A stretch of DNA of 64,000 nt from Linnemannia hyalina (taxonomy: Eukaryota; Mortierellomycota; Mortierellomycetes; Mortierellales; Mortierellaceae), in the NCBI GenBank assembly GCA_019671135.1, contig JAHRHY010000011.1, positions 1,674,001 to 1,738,000 of the forward strand, read 5' to 3'. Below the pieces are notes generated by a model. The model worked only from the letters and a program-made list of their open reading frames with translations. It had not been told where the DNA came from and did no database searches. The position numbers and the translations under genes are program-made. How positions within the stretch are numbered: position 1 is the stretch's first letter; every line of letters begins with the position of its first letter. Of this stretch, positions 24,641 through 35,057 are shown piece after piece.

Positions 24641-25779
24641 TTAAGCCTTGGTGGCCTTGACAGCCTTGTTGACGATCTCGCGACGCTATTTTGTGTCACA
24701 TCGAACAAACACGTATCGTGGTTAGAGTCAAGTCCCTGTCAGGCATACATATCACGTCCAAAAAGAACAACAGAACCAAAGTCGAATAAAAAGACGAGAA
24801 AACTTACGAGCTTCTTGTACTTCTGGAGCTTGAAGCGGTCAAAGTCGGTGTTGGAGGCACGCTGGGCACGGGAAGCGATCTTCTTGGCCCAGGAGGTCTT
24901 GGCCCAGGAGCCAGCAAGGTCCTGCTTCTCGATGGCAGCCTTGAGGACAGCCTGTCCGGCACCACGGGGAACCTTGACAACAAGGGGAGTCAAGGTCAAG
25001 CGGCGGAAAGCGTAACCGGTACGGGCAATACCGGTGGTGGGGCCCTCAATGAGAGCCTATGTTTTCAGGGAGAAGATGAAATGGGAAGAGGTGTGGGTTA
25101 GGATATGGGATCGATCAAGGAACAGGGATAGTTGAGAGTGGAAAAGATCGAGTTTTGTGCATGTCGTGGTGCTGTGGGGAGGTAGGTGTCCTGAAGTTGA
25201 GCGGCGCCTTTCTCCTAGTTTAGTCAGAGCAGGACCGAGTATCTCTTAAGTTGGTTTCAGGTCAAGGGGCGTTGGCCGCAGTGAAAAAGTGCCGTGCTAA
25301 GAACACAAAAGCTGAGTGTTCCTGTTCTGCTATGGCATGCTAGCAACTTGAGCCTTATAGCTCAAGAGCCCCGATCTGGCGCCCTTCATATTGTCCGGTG
25401 TCGACTTGTGCAAGCGTGCTATAGTCATGCTGTTGCCGGCAGGATTGTAGTCGGTTGGCTGACGCACAGTCCAAATGATCCGCTCTTTTTGCTTTGTCGC
25501 TTTTGAATCCCCTCCGTGTTGTTGAGTTGTCGATACCAGGGATCAGCACTTCACTCCTGCACACAGTGACAACGCTTCCCCTCCAATCGCTCCAAGTCGA
25601 GTTGGTGAACAGGTACCCTGATCCATGATCTTCCTTTGCCTCCTGTTCCAATTGCTCGCTTTCGTAGTCATAGAGAGAACACATACACGGTTGTGGTCAA
25701 TGATATCGACAACGACGGCGAGCTTGCCGGCATCGGGACCATAGTTGATCATGACAACACGGCCAATCTCAACGACACG
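24641..25779 (-). CDS. RPL14: 60S ribosomal protein eL14 (5' exon not located)
   Basis: Three exons join in phase 0: 25779-25687 ([20 protein letters not shown] onward, to DHNR), 25056-24808 ([20 protein letters not shown] to KYKKL) and 24685-24641 ([14 protein letters not shown], stop). The [17 protein letters not shown] and IDHNRALIEGP motifs and the conserved [17 protein letters not shown] block identify eL14, a large-subunit protein near the L7/L12 side. 138 residues are covered. The start codon lies in an upstream exon. One possibility is an exon ending at its ATG (26452-26450, followed by gtactg), which would give M-RVVEIG; I could not confirm it. The intron 25686-25057 is 630 nt, long for this locus, and might carry a small nucleolar RNA, though none was identified. 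Confidence 0.9.
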
Positions 25780-26874
25780 CTGGAAGGTAAATGAACGCTA
25801 TTGTTGGTTGATAACGAAGGAGGAGGAAAATTGGCGATAGGTTCGTTTAGTGTATTGCTTTTTGGTGGTTTGGCCTGGCTTGTTGGTAGTGTGTAAGGTC
25901 CTGGTAGGCAATTTTGGTAAGGGTTTGGTTCATAGTTCCTGATGCTGTGGGTGAGTGCCGACGGTCGGTGAGAGGTACTGGGGAGCGATGCGTTATAGGA
26001 TGTATGTATGCTTGCCCAACTTTGATGATGGGTTCCCTTCCTTGTGTGTGCTGAAGTGTTGAAGGTCCTGCCATCAAGTCTGACAAGACCCGCCCTTCCT
26101 CTGAAAGTAGCACCCATCAACCCGACAAGGCCGGAGCCTTGCTACCCGGTTTCAGCGAGCTGCCGCACAACTCCTACACCCGTTGGCCTCTCTTGTCGTG
26201 TGCTGAATCAGAGGTCCATCGCACCATGGAACTTTGATTTTGCATCAAAAACTCCATCTCCTCCATCCTGTATTTTTTTCAGCGGCGATATCGAAGGTAA
26301 TATTCGGATGCATAGGGATGTTGGGTTCCGGACGGGCGATGGGTTCTCCATGCGTTGACGATGATGATAGATGGATCGATGGCTTCCTGCATTGCCATCC
26401 ATATCCATGGATGAGTGGGTGTCGGAGTGACGTAGCCCTTAAGCAGTACCATTGTTCTAAATGATTGTAGCAAAGAGGAGGTTCCAATCACCGCACCGCT
26501 CCCGCCTAAATCTAACCTCTCTCCGCACAGGCAGGCGTGCACGGGTCAGAGAGGGATGAAATTTTTGGGTGGCTTAGCACTTCTTCTTATCTTCATCTTC
26601 GAAGTGGAGGAACGAGAGCAAATAACGCGTGCTCTTGGGCGAACAAGAATCGTAGGGGTTGGCATAGTTGAGTATGCACAATTTGCAAGAATGAGGTGAG
26701 AGGGGTTTTTCTTTAGGATGAGGTCAGTGGTTTTATTATTTACATGTATTGGAGGTTGGCTGATTCATCGCTAGTATTTTTGGTAAGGAAAGGGTATCAC
26801 TTTTCTATACATTTTTTTGTTCTTTTGGTTTGGTATAGAGGATGGTTCAATAGACATCAACTAGTTGTCCTTGT
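25780..26874. other. eL14 upstream region and 3' side of the His-rich gene
   Basis: This should contain the missing eL14 first exon, its promoter and the 3' untranslated region of the neighbouring precursor gene. No other coding sequence is supported. Confidence 0.5.
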
Positions 26875-27310
26875 TTAAGCATCGCAAGAGGAAGAGGAAG
26901 AGGAAGAGGCCTTCTTGTTCTTGCGGTGAAGGGCCATGGGAGAAGCAGCACGCTTTTCGTTCTTGTGGCACGAGGAAGAGGCCTTCTTGTGGTGAGAGTG
27001 GTTGACCTTCTTGCGGCGGAGAGCCATTGGTGAGGCGGCGCGCTTCTCGTGCTGGTGGTGCGAGTGTTCCTTTCCGCGGTGGTGGGCCTTCTTGCGGTGT
27101 AAGTTGATGGCACGCTTGTCGTGCTGGTGGTGGCTAACACGGTTCTTGTGATGAGAATGGTCCTTTCCGTGATGGTGAACCTTCTTGCGGTGCAAGTTCA
27201 CGGCGCGCTTCTCATTCTGGTGGTGCGAATGGTCCTTGCCGTGGTGGTGAACCTTCTTGCGATGAAGGGCCAAAGCACGCTTGCTCTGTCTGTGGTGGCG
27301 CGAGTGATTA
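26875..27310 (-). repeat. Coding tandem repeats of the His-rich precursor
   Basis: Protein residues about 138-282 consist of imperfect repeats of 22-29 residues, each closed by Lys-Arg. DNA of the units is close enough (e.g. the LHRKKVHHHGKDHSHH encoding segments) to suggest recent duplication or recombination. Confidence 0.85.
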
Positions 27311-27723
27311 ACCCTCTTGCCATGGGACGACTTTTTGTGGTGGGAATGGTTAACCCGGTTCTTATGCTGCGAGTGATCATTTCCATGATGCTTCTGCTTC
27401 TTGTGAAGCCCCATGTTGGCCTCAGCGTGGGCGCCGTTCACTTGGGGGGCGGCAGCAACAGTAGGGGCACCACCGGGGATAGGGACAGCAGCTGCCAGAA
27501 GGGGGTCCTGAAGATCACGACGTTGGATCTTCTTTGAAGAGGACTTGCGATGGTGAGAGTGGTTGACCTTCTTGTGGTGGTGAGAGTGGTCCTCGTTACT
27601 GTATTTGTTGTGGCGGGGCTCAAGACGGAAGGCTGTCTGTTGACCCTTTTGGCCGTGAGGATCGGCAGTCGCCATGGCGCCCAGGAGGGCCGTGGCCAGA
27701 ACGACGGAGAGAATGAAACGCAT
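26875..27723 (-). CDS. Secreted histidine-rich repeat precursor with Kex2-type sites
   Basis: Single-exon protein of 282 residues. Residues 1-20 (MRFILSVVLATALLGAMATA) are a clear signal peptide. About 51 residues are His. Lys-Arg pairs occur at 136-137, 148-149, 172-173, 203-204, 227-228 and 257-258, with Arg-Arg at 68-69. Between them lie blocks of 22, 29, 22, 28 and 24 residues. Three start A-x-x-LHRKK and continue with HH(H/R)GK(D/E)HSHH; two start AASPMAL. Earlier copies of KxVNHSHH lie at 51-58 and 121-129. The last block ends in a Ser run and one Cys. The layout fits a kexin-processed repeat peptide precursor (KEP type), with products resembling histatins or His-rich metal binders. An intact cell-wall or metal-chelating protein is the alternative. 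The function is not known to me. Confidence 0.8.
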   Translation of the reverse strand: MRFILSVVLATALLGAMATADPHGQKGQQTAFRLEPRHNKYSNEDHSHHHKKVNHSHHRKSSSKKIQRRDLQDPLLAAAVPIPGGAPTVAAAPQVNGAHAEANMGLHKKQKHHGNDHSQHKNRVNHSHHKKSSHGKRVNHSRHHRQSKRALALHRKKVHHHGKDHSHHQNEKRAVNLHRKKVHHHGKDHSHHKNRVSHHQHDKRAINLHRKKAHHRGKEHSHHQHEKRAASPMALRRKKVNHSHHKKASSSCHKNEKRAASPMALHRKNKKASSSSSSSCDA

Positions 27724-28695
27724 TATTGTAGGTGGTATAGTTTTTGAAGAGTGGGGAAGTGGGTATACGTGAGTGGTGGGTTATTTTGGCGTTGTGGGTT
27801 TGAGGGCGGGTTAGGGTACAACGAGAAGTAGGGAAAAAGAAAAGAAAATGGGAGCGGTATATATATGATCTATGGATCAGGCGAATCGAACGTGAATATG
27901 CAAGTTGTCGTTATGTCAGATGAAGGAAGAATCCGCGCGTGATGCAAAAAATCTCGAGTAGCACGAAAAATGCCGAAATGCAATGGGTGACAACAAGAGA
28001 GTACAGGATACACCACGTAGAAAAATAGGCAGGAATGGAACCGAAGTAGCCAAAGGCTGCCTGTTTTGCTCATCGTTCGTCGAATAGATTTATCATCCTC
28101 CCTTTCCACCACTTTTCTGAGTGGGCAATTTTGCTCACTGTTGATAGTCGCGGTCGCAATGCATATCCTTCCCTCCTTCGTTAAAAAGGGGAAGACAGTA
28201 CATCTTCCCAATTCCCAACCAATCTGCCTTAGCAAAAAGGACTTCCTGTTCGATAGGTATGCACAGGCAGAAAAAATGGGGAGAGAAGAGAAAGGTTCAA
28301 AAGGTCGCAGAAATGGTTGGTGGTAAAGAATTGGGTAAAATGCATTCCTTTCTGGCCCCTCCTTCTTCTGTCTGAATCCTCCCACGGATATCGTAGATGT
28401 GAATGATGACGCAGACACACCAGCAAGGAAGCAGTTCCTTCTATGACCACCAGGGTAAATTGATTATCGAAGATAACAGGATTGGGGTCAGAATGCAAAC
28501 AAAAATTAACGTTCCATTAACGTTCCATGCACATTCTGCCACATTCTGCTTATCTCTTTGATTCACAAGAATCGAATCTGCTCCTCCTTGTGTGCCGACA
28601 TCGGAGGATATGCAGCCATTTGGTACTTTGTATATGTTTTTTTTTTATTATTACATTGTGAATGTTATCGTTTGTTAGTTTTTTTTTATAGTAGT
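27724..28695. other. Intergenic: promoter of the His-rich gene and 3' end of the KCH gene
   Basis: Apart from the TATA element, I see T runs (28640-28648, 28680-28688) near the KCH stop and no convincing frame. A direct repeat of GTTCCAT occurs near 28511-28530. Confidence 0.5.
27858..27866 (-). promoter_or_regulatory. TATA box of the His-rich precursor gene
   Basis: TATATATAT lies 135 nt upstream of the ATG at 27723 on the minus strand. It is the strongest TATA match near this gene and suggests a regulated promoter. Confidence 0.6.
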
Positions 28696-30883
28696 TTAGT
28701 TGTATGGGCGATTCATGTGTGAAGGATTCTGCTGCTGGTAGCGCCCACGCTGCTGATCAACATAGCTAGGACCACCGACGACACTGCCACCGCCTACTAC
28801 ACTTCCTCCGGGGCTCAATCCACCACCCAAACCAGTAGGTGGCCCGCCAGGGTATCCTCCTCCGTATGGGTGTCCGCCGCCGCCGCCGCCGCCACGATGA
28901 TGCTGGGCTCCACTCATGTCCGTCATCATCACCGTATCGGCATAGTTGTTGCCGTTTCCGAGGCCTGCCTCGCGCGACAATACCTGTCCATGATGGAGTG
29001 GGTGCGGCTTTCCTGTCCGGGATCCATATCCGCCCACAACACTTCCTTGATTCGATCCGCTCAGAACTGTACTGGTATCGGATGGCTGGCGCCTGTGGCC
29101 GTGGGGTTGAGGTTTTGGCGCGTACTGTCCTCCACCGCCCATGTTGTGTCCTCCACCGCCTATGTTGTATCCTCCACCACCTCCGGCGCTGTAGGCATCG
29201 CTGACCTCGCTTTGATCGTCCGCAAAGTCGTATAGCTGATCCTGTCGACGGAGGTTGCGGTTATGGTAATGCTGGGCGTGATTGTCCTGACGCAACGGCT
29301 TGGTATCGCCGTCGTCGTCGACAGAGGGGGTATAGGGCCGGGGCGCAGGGGAGTAAGGTCGTGGAGGGTGCTGAGGCATTTGTTGGCGACGGTAAGGATC
29401 GTTGGGTGGAGGGAGCTGGCCTTTGCGAAGTCCTGGAGATCCGCCCATGTAAGGTGACTGGGGTTGCATGCGTGGCGTTCCTGGGGTACGTGCTCCTTCG
29501 TCAAAGAGGTTGATGTTGGGCAACGTTGGTTTCTGAAGAGGGGTGTCGCCTCCCTTTCCATTCTTTTGGTTTTTGGCTGCCTCTTGAGCACGCTCCTTGA
29601 CCTTTAACTTCACGATTTCGTCAATGCTAAAGAAATATATTGGTAGATACGAGTCAGTTACTCCGCTTCAATGCGAGTCGTGAAAATATCGACGCAGTTT
29701 TTTTTGAAGCCAACTTACCGCTTATCGATCTTGTGACAGCAGTACTCCTTGAGGTTTCCTTGAATGTGGATGACCAGAGGGATATAAAGGATAACGGCGA
29801 CAAACATCAACAGGACCGAGATCACCCATAGCGTGAGTGTGAACATCATAAGACAAATAGTAATCATCTGCATTGTTGGCAACTGGTAGTCCCAGACTGC
29901 GAGTCCGTGCGTGCTCCAGTGCCCTTGGACAAGTGTTATCAGAACGATCCCGTTAATGACCTGTCTCGGTCCATCGGCAAACATGAGTCGCTTCCAGCCT
30001 ATGGCAAAGTGAAAACAAATAGTTAGTAAACCAAGTCAGGACCAATCAAATCCCGTATAAAGAGTCTAGTTCGCTTGAATCAAAAGTACCTCTGAAAGTG
30101 AAGAAGCAGAAGAAAGCGATCTCGTCAATCTGCTTCTTGGAGTTGTGGATCTTTGAGAAGAGGCAGAAATGAGCGTAACTCTTGATGGCGTAATATCGAT
30201 AGGCGATCATGCTGGTAAAGGCATAACTGATGTCGCGACTCTGGATGATGGCCGTGGCCTTCTTCATATCCCATGCGAGTAGAATGAACGAGAGTACGAT
30301 ACAGGCGGCGAACACCCACTTGTAAATCTCGAATGAGATCTTGATGCTCTCTAACAGACATAGTTATTCCAGTGGCACGCAAGGTTCAGCGTTAATAATG
30401 AGGAGGATAAACATCAACATATTTCGGTTAAAGAGCCCTTCGGGTCGTCTTTTTTTCGACATAGTTTTCTTTGTTCCTCTGACCGCAGTGCTTGCTCGCG
30501 GATGAAATGAGGACGGCAAAGGATTTGCCAACTTACGAAAAGAAATCTGACCGCCTTGGACACCCAGGTTTGATGTCCATGTTCCCGATACTAACAAGTT
30601 GACAGCCGTCCTGAAGGAAGGAAGAAAGAGGAGGTGAGAATGGGAACAAAAAATTGTATGTCAAGTCAACAAAACTGGCCAGCAAAAAGCACCCAATCCA
30701 TTGGCAACTTTTTTTTGGTCCCAGCTACGTACCACAAATCGGCACAGTAAATGAGGATACCCTTGATGACAATAGCGAAGACGAGGGAGTACTTGAACTT
30801 TCGCCAGGGCGAGTTGTCGACGTAGTCCTCGACATCGATAAAGTCGAACTTGTGGTCCTGGACCTTTTGCCGCCTCCAGTCGT
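28696..30883 (-). CDS. KCH-family low-affinity K+ transporter (PRM6-like), 5' exon not located
   Basis: Five exons read in frame: 30883-30733, 30610-30537, 30350-30090, 29998-29719 and 29626-28696. They give about 566 residues. Family marks in order: KFDFIDVEDYVDNSPWRKFK, helix YSLVFAIVIKGILIYCADLW, then TAVNLLV, helix WVFAACIVLSFILLAWDMKK. Next come RDISYAFTSMIAYRYYAIKS with HFCLFSKI, and DEIAFFCFFTFRGWKRLMFADGPRQVING; two to three more helices follow, ending CCHKIDKRIDEIVKLKVKER. Yeast Kch1/Kch2 (Prm6) mediate K+ influx that activates Ca2+ channels during pheromone or ER stress. The 300-residue C-tail is Pro/Gln then Gly/His-rich (GGGGxNMGGGG). The first exon, normally short and Cys-rich, should end with a G to complete Asp; I could not find it. 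Confidence 0.88.
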
Positions 30884-33540
30884 CTTTTTGGTTTGAATAA
30901 AGACAATAATGAGAGAGGGTAAAAAATAGAGAGTGGAGTGGAGAGAGGGGTCAATGTCAGGGTTCATTCACAACAAAGGGTAAACTCGAACGGTATTGAG
31001 CGACAAGAACAAGCAACGTCCATATTCGATATAAATAACTTTTTTTACAGCCCAAAATTAGAACCATCCCCCCTCTCTCCCCACTGTCCATGGCATTGAT
31101 TGTATTCTCTCCCTGTCGGCATTGTCACCCACAGTTACACCCTCTCCTCTTTTTGTGCTCGTCTGGGTGTCTCCTTTGTGCTGACAAAACTGCACAGGGG
31201 TAAAAAACGCGGGCTGTGTCGTTATTGACCTTCCTGCTTATGAAGTCTTGTTTGTCGAATGCACTCGGAGACCACGACAAACGAAAGCGAACCAGGGTCT
31301 GGGCTTTATTGTCTGGCGAGTGTGCCACAAACAGCGAACGCAAAATATTGCACCCCATATGGCTGTTGTTGTCCTTTGTTGCCACCTTTGTTGTTTTGGA
31401 GCAGATGGATGGAGAGAGAAAAAGTCGTGTGTTGTGGTGATACAGGAGAAACATAGCAACACGAAGGAAATGTAAACAGTTGCTGTTTAGGTGTTTGCTA
31501 CGTTCTGGTTGCCTACGGGTTCGTGCCTGAATCGAGCTCACTGAGCGAAGGAAAAGTGATAATCCTGTTGTCCTGTTCGATTGTTTTTCCGACTTGCAGC
31601 TTCAACTTTTTTCCACAAGTACAAGAGAAGCGAGGGTGAGTGCATGGGTGTAAGTGCTGTTGTTGTGCTACCTACTCTGTGACATTGGTGTTGTGTTGTT
31701 GTGGTGTTATGCAGGCTGATTGAAGGAAGGACGCCAGCAGTGTCGAGTGTGAAGGATGGGGCGAGAGAGAAGTGAATGTGATGGGTGCTAGCGAAGTTGA
31801 AGGTGGGAGTGAAGGCGAGTAGGGAAAGGGATGAATGCGATGCAGAGAGGGAGTGTGTTGAGAGGAATAGTAGTGCTGTCGGTGCTAACAAGCAAGTGAA
31901 GGGAGGGTGATCATAAAAGGTGAATGGAGAGACGGGAGAAGTGAAGGAAAAAGGATCCCGTTTGAGTGAGAGGAGAGAGAGTAAGGGGCGGAAATGATAA
32001 CAATACAGTAAGCAAGAAAAAGAAGTAAGAAAGGGAAGAAAAGAAGGAAAGGAAAAAAGAAGAAAAGGTGCAAGCAATTGTGCAAAGAAATAAGTAAACA
32101 GGCGGACTAAGGTAGTAATTAATGAGTTCGTGAAAATGGAGTTCAGGAACAATCACTAACTGAGATTGATTGGGGAAATTTCACAAATAAGATCACTCTG
32201 TTTGACCACTATCCGATCACTCATAGAAAAGGACAGGGACAAGAGACACACACGAAAGTAAAATACCAGGGTCAGGAACAAAAGACGGGAGATGACAATC
32301 CACCAGAACCATTGCTTGCTTCTTGTCGCGCCAATCGTTGTCGTTGTAGCTGTTGCTGTGGAAGCAAGCCATCGTCTTCTACATTTGACAGAGGGATCCT
32401 CCCGCTCACAGCTGCCATTCTTCCCCTCTTTTCCTCTATTCCTTTTCATCATCAGCAACAATTAAGGAAAGAGCAATATCCTATTGCACAAATTATGAGC
32501 GAGGGCTGTGCGAGCAACACATTCAACCCTGTTTTTGTCGACTGCGGTCCTCTCACTCACTAGTGGGCCCGGTCCAAAATAGCAACACAAAGGACTAAAT
32601 ACCCAACAGGAGAGGAGAAACACGATCGGGGAACCCTTTCTTTTTGCTTTGCTTGACTTGGGTCGTTGTTCGAATGCTGCCAAAGCAAGGGAAAACGCAC
32701 TAGCGCACTTTCTTTTTCATGCCATGGCTCCCATGTCTATGCTCCCTGGCCGCTCATACAAACAACAATTGCAGCATAGAAGCACCCAGACCCCTCTTTT
32801 TTTCTTATCAAGGTGGCAATCGTAAACATGCTGTTTGAAGTGAACAGTCGTTGGATTTGGAATGCATGTGTCAACACGCGCGTATCTCATGAAGGAAAGG
32901 GCAGGGTTCACGTACACGCACGTTGAAATTACTATTTGCTATCTCGGCATCCTACCATGGACTAATCTGTGGACCAAATCGCACAACTATACCCGAAAAA
33001 AATTATATTACAGAAAGACGCGCAGCAAGCAGGCTGGAGTTGACGCCAGAGACATTCATCGGATTCACAGAAACGTCTAGCAGGAAACACGTTAACTGTA
33101 GGAGCCGTTTGGTGCCGAAGGGTGCAGAGTGCAATTCTGCGTCTTCTTTCCTTCTACCGTTGATTCAAGGATGATCGACAAGACTACTAAGCAAGATACG
33201 ATGAGAAAGAACCGCGACTTGACTGCTGTAAAGGGTTATTTGTCAAACATAAAGCTGTCTCCTTGAAAACCCTGGCAGCCCTACAGTACATCCTGTCATC
33301 CTTCCTTCCTTCCTCTTGTGCTTCCTTGCCTCCTTTCCCTTCCCTTACCTTCTCTCTCTCCTCTTTCTCCGTCACCCTTGAGCAACCACCCTTTTTTGTT
33401 TTTGTCGTTTCGTCTTTCAAAACACACTTTTATGTCTCCTTGCACAATTTTTTAAGGAGATGCTTGGTTGTTGACCTGCTGGTCAATGCAGACAAACACT
33501 CGTATCCTTTTGTCAGAGTTTCCCTTTTTTTATCTCGTTT

Positions 33541-33543
33541 GGC

Positions 33544-33575
<32 letters not shown>

Positions 33576-33611
33576 CGCTCGCTCTCTCCCTCTCTCTCGC
33601 TCCCTCTCTCC

Positions 33612-33640
<29 letters not shown>
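33541..33640. repeat. CT-rich microsatellite
   Basis: About 100 nt of (CT)n broken by CGCT and CCCT variants. It creates spurious Leu/Ser-rich and Arg/Glu-rich open frames on both strands. Confidence 0.9.
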
Positions 33641-33642
<2 letters not shown>

Positions 33643-34898
33643 GTCCATTTCATTTCTCATGGTACACTTTTGCTTAGTGAGTTTGTTTGGTCCCCTCGCC
33701 GCCGTCTTTCTTTACCTTAAAACTCTCGCTCTCTCGCTTGCGTTCCTCGACGTGTTGCCTCCTTTATTGATTCAAAATAATTGAGTGTTGGGACTGTAGG
33801 CATGGGAGAAAAAAAGAGTAAAAATAACCCATCGGAAGGATGAGCCCTTCGTATCTCTCTCCCATTGTCCCTCTGCCCCCAGACATGGACCAATCCCAAT
33901 GCAGCCATCTTTTTTCTTCCGCCCTGAAGTGGCACCCAATTGCTCAATCTCGACTATTGTTGGTTAGTCTGAGCTGCATTGACCATTTAACGCGCGCATG
34001 AACAGTGCAGTCCCCACGATGACCCTATCCTGCGTGTGTTCATATAGTACCCCTTTTCACAAGTGGTAGGATAGGTGGGTAGTAACGAAAGCAAAAGGAT
34101 GGCAATTGGCTACTCCCTTTTTCTGATACTAGTATGGTTCTCTGGACCCCAACCTCCATCATTATCCCATTCCCATCCCTCGTGAGATTAAGCAAATAGA
34201 CGACGCCATGATGAACATTCTGGCCACTAGCTAAGAGTCAGGCGAAGAAGGTCACTTTCCTTCCTTCTTAAATGACAGGCGGCGGCGAATTCTGCTGTAT
34301 CCTTATTTTCCTTTCTTTGTTTCCTTTTTGTCTCTCCTAGCTGGGACTAAGGAAGGTACTCCTTTTTCATGCTCCCGTTTATGCTCTTGCAACTCCTTTT
34401 TCTCCCCATCCCTCATTTCATTCATTCATTCATTCACCCTTTATTGTCTATTCGTGCTTTACTTTTCTTTCTCTCCCAATCTCACCAGTTTTCTAAACTC
34501 TTTTTTTACTCTCCTTTAAAGAAATCGTCCCGACTAGATCGACCCATCGTGCGGTACTCCCTCGTTTCGTTTTCATGCTCCAAGATTCGTTAGAGTAAGA
34601 ACGCAACAATACCGTTGAGAACCAGAAGAGCATTTACATAAACTGTGAGTGAATTGAGAGGCAGGCAGAAGGCAAGGTAACGCGGACAAATAACAATGCA
34701 AGAGAGGAGAAAAACCTCCATCCATCTTAGCGCCCATGCGTGCCTGAAAATAAAAATGGTTTGCGTGGCCCCTCCCCTTTATTTTTGTTCAACCCACTTG
34801 GATACTCATGAGAGCACTCCCGAAGGGGTGGAGGTGGGACATGAATAACAAGTACTATTCAGCTTGCATTGCAAACAAACAACACGCATATTAAAACA

Positions 34899-34905
34899 TA
34901 TAAAG
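34899..34905 (+). promoter_or_regulatory. TATA-like element
   Basis: TATAAAG 153 nt before the ATG at 35058. It sits downstream of an in-frame ATG at 34869, which argues that 35058 is the true start of the following gene. Confidence 0.45.
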
Positions 34906-35057
34906 CTTGTCCCTTATCCCCTTCGCATTGCCGCGTTTTATCCTTTTCATTTCTGATTCTTTTTCACATTTTCTTCTGCACCAGAACATCAAGAATACTT
35001 CTCTTTCCCCGCTTAAACCTCAAAACGTCTTCACTTTTTATTTCACATCGACGTGCA

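Larger units (their letters stand above)
30884..35057. other. Long intergenic region, no gene seen apart from the lost KCH first exon
   Basis: 4.2 kb. 31540-32120 is purine-rich on the + strand and yields only low-complexity frames. 33541-33640 is a CT-dinucleotide tract. A CATT run sits at 34418-34435. No domain or RNA gene was recognised. The missing KCH start exon presumably lies in the first 1-2 kb. Confidence 0.5.

Noticed and set aside
27121..27537. 138-codon Val/Leu-rich frame antisense to the His-rich gene
   Set aside because: Mirror image of the His/Lys repeats; the minus-strand gene has a signal peptide, TATA box and Kex2 sites.
33263..33784. 173-codon Leu/Ser-rich frame (+) and its Arg/Glu-rich counterpart (-)
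   Set aside because: Both are produced by the CT microsatellite at 33541-33640 and adjoining C/T-rich DNA; no domain and no start context.
34869..35057. N-terminal 63-codon extension of the Ser/Pro-rich protein
   Set aside because: A TATA-like box lies inside it and its composition is leader-like (Ser/Phe/Leu from C/T-rich DNA).
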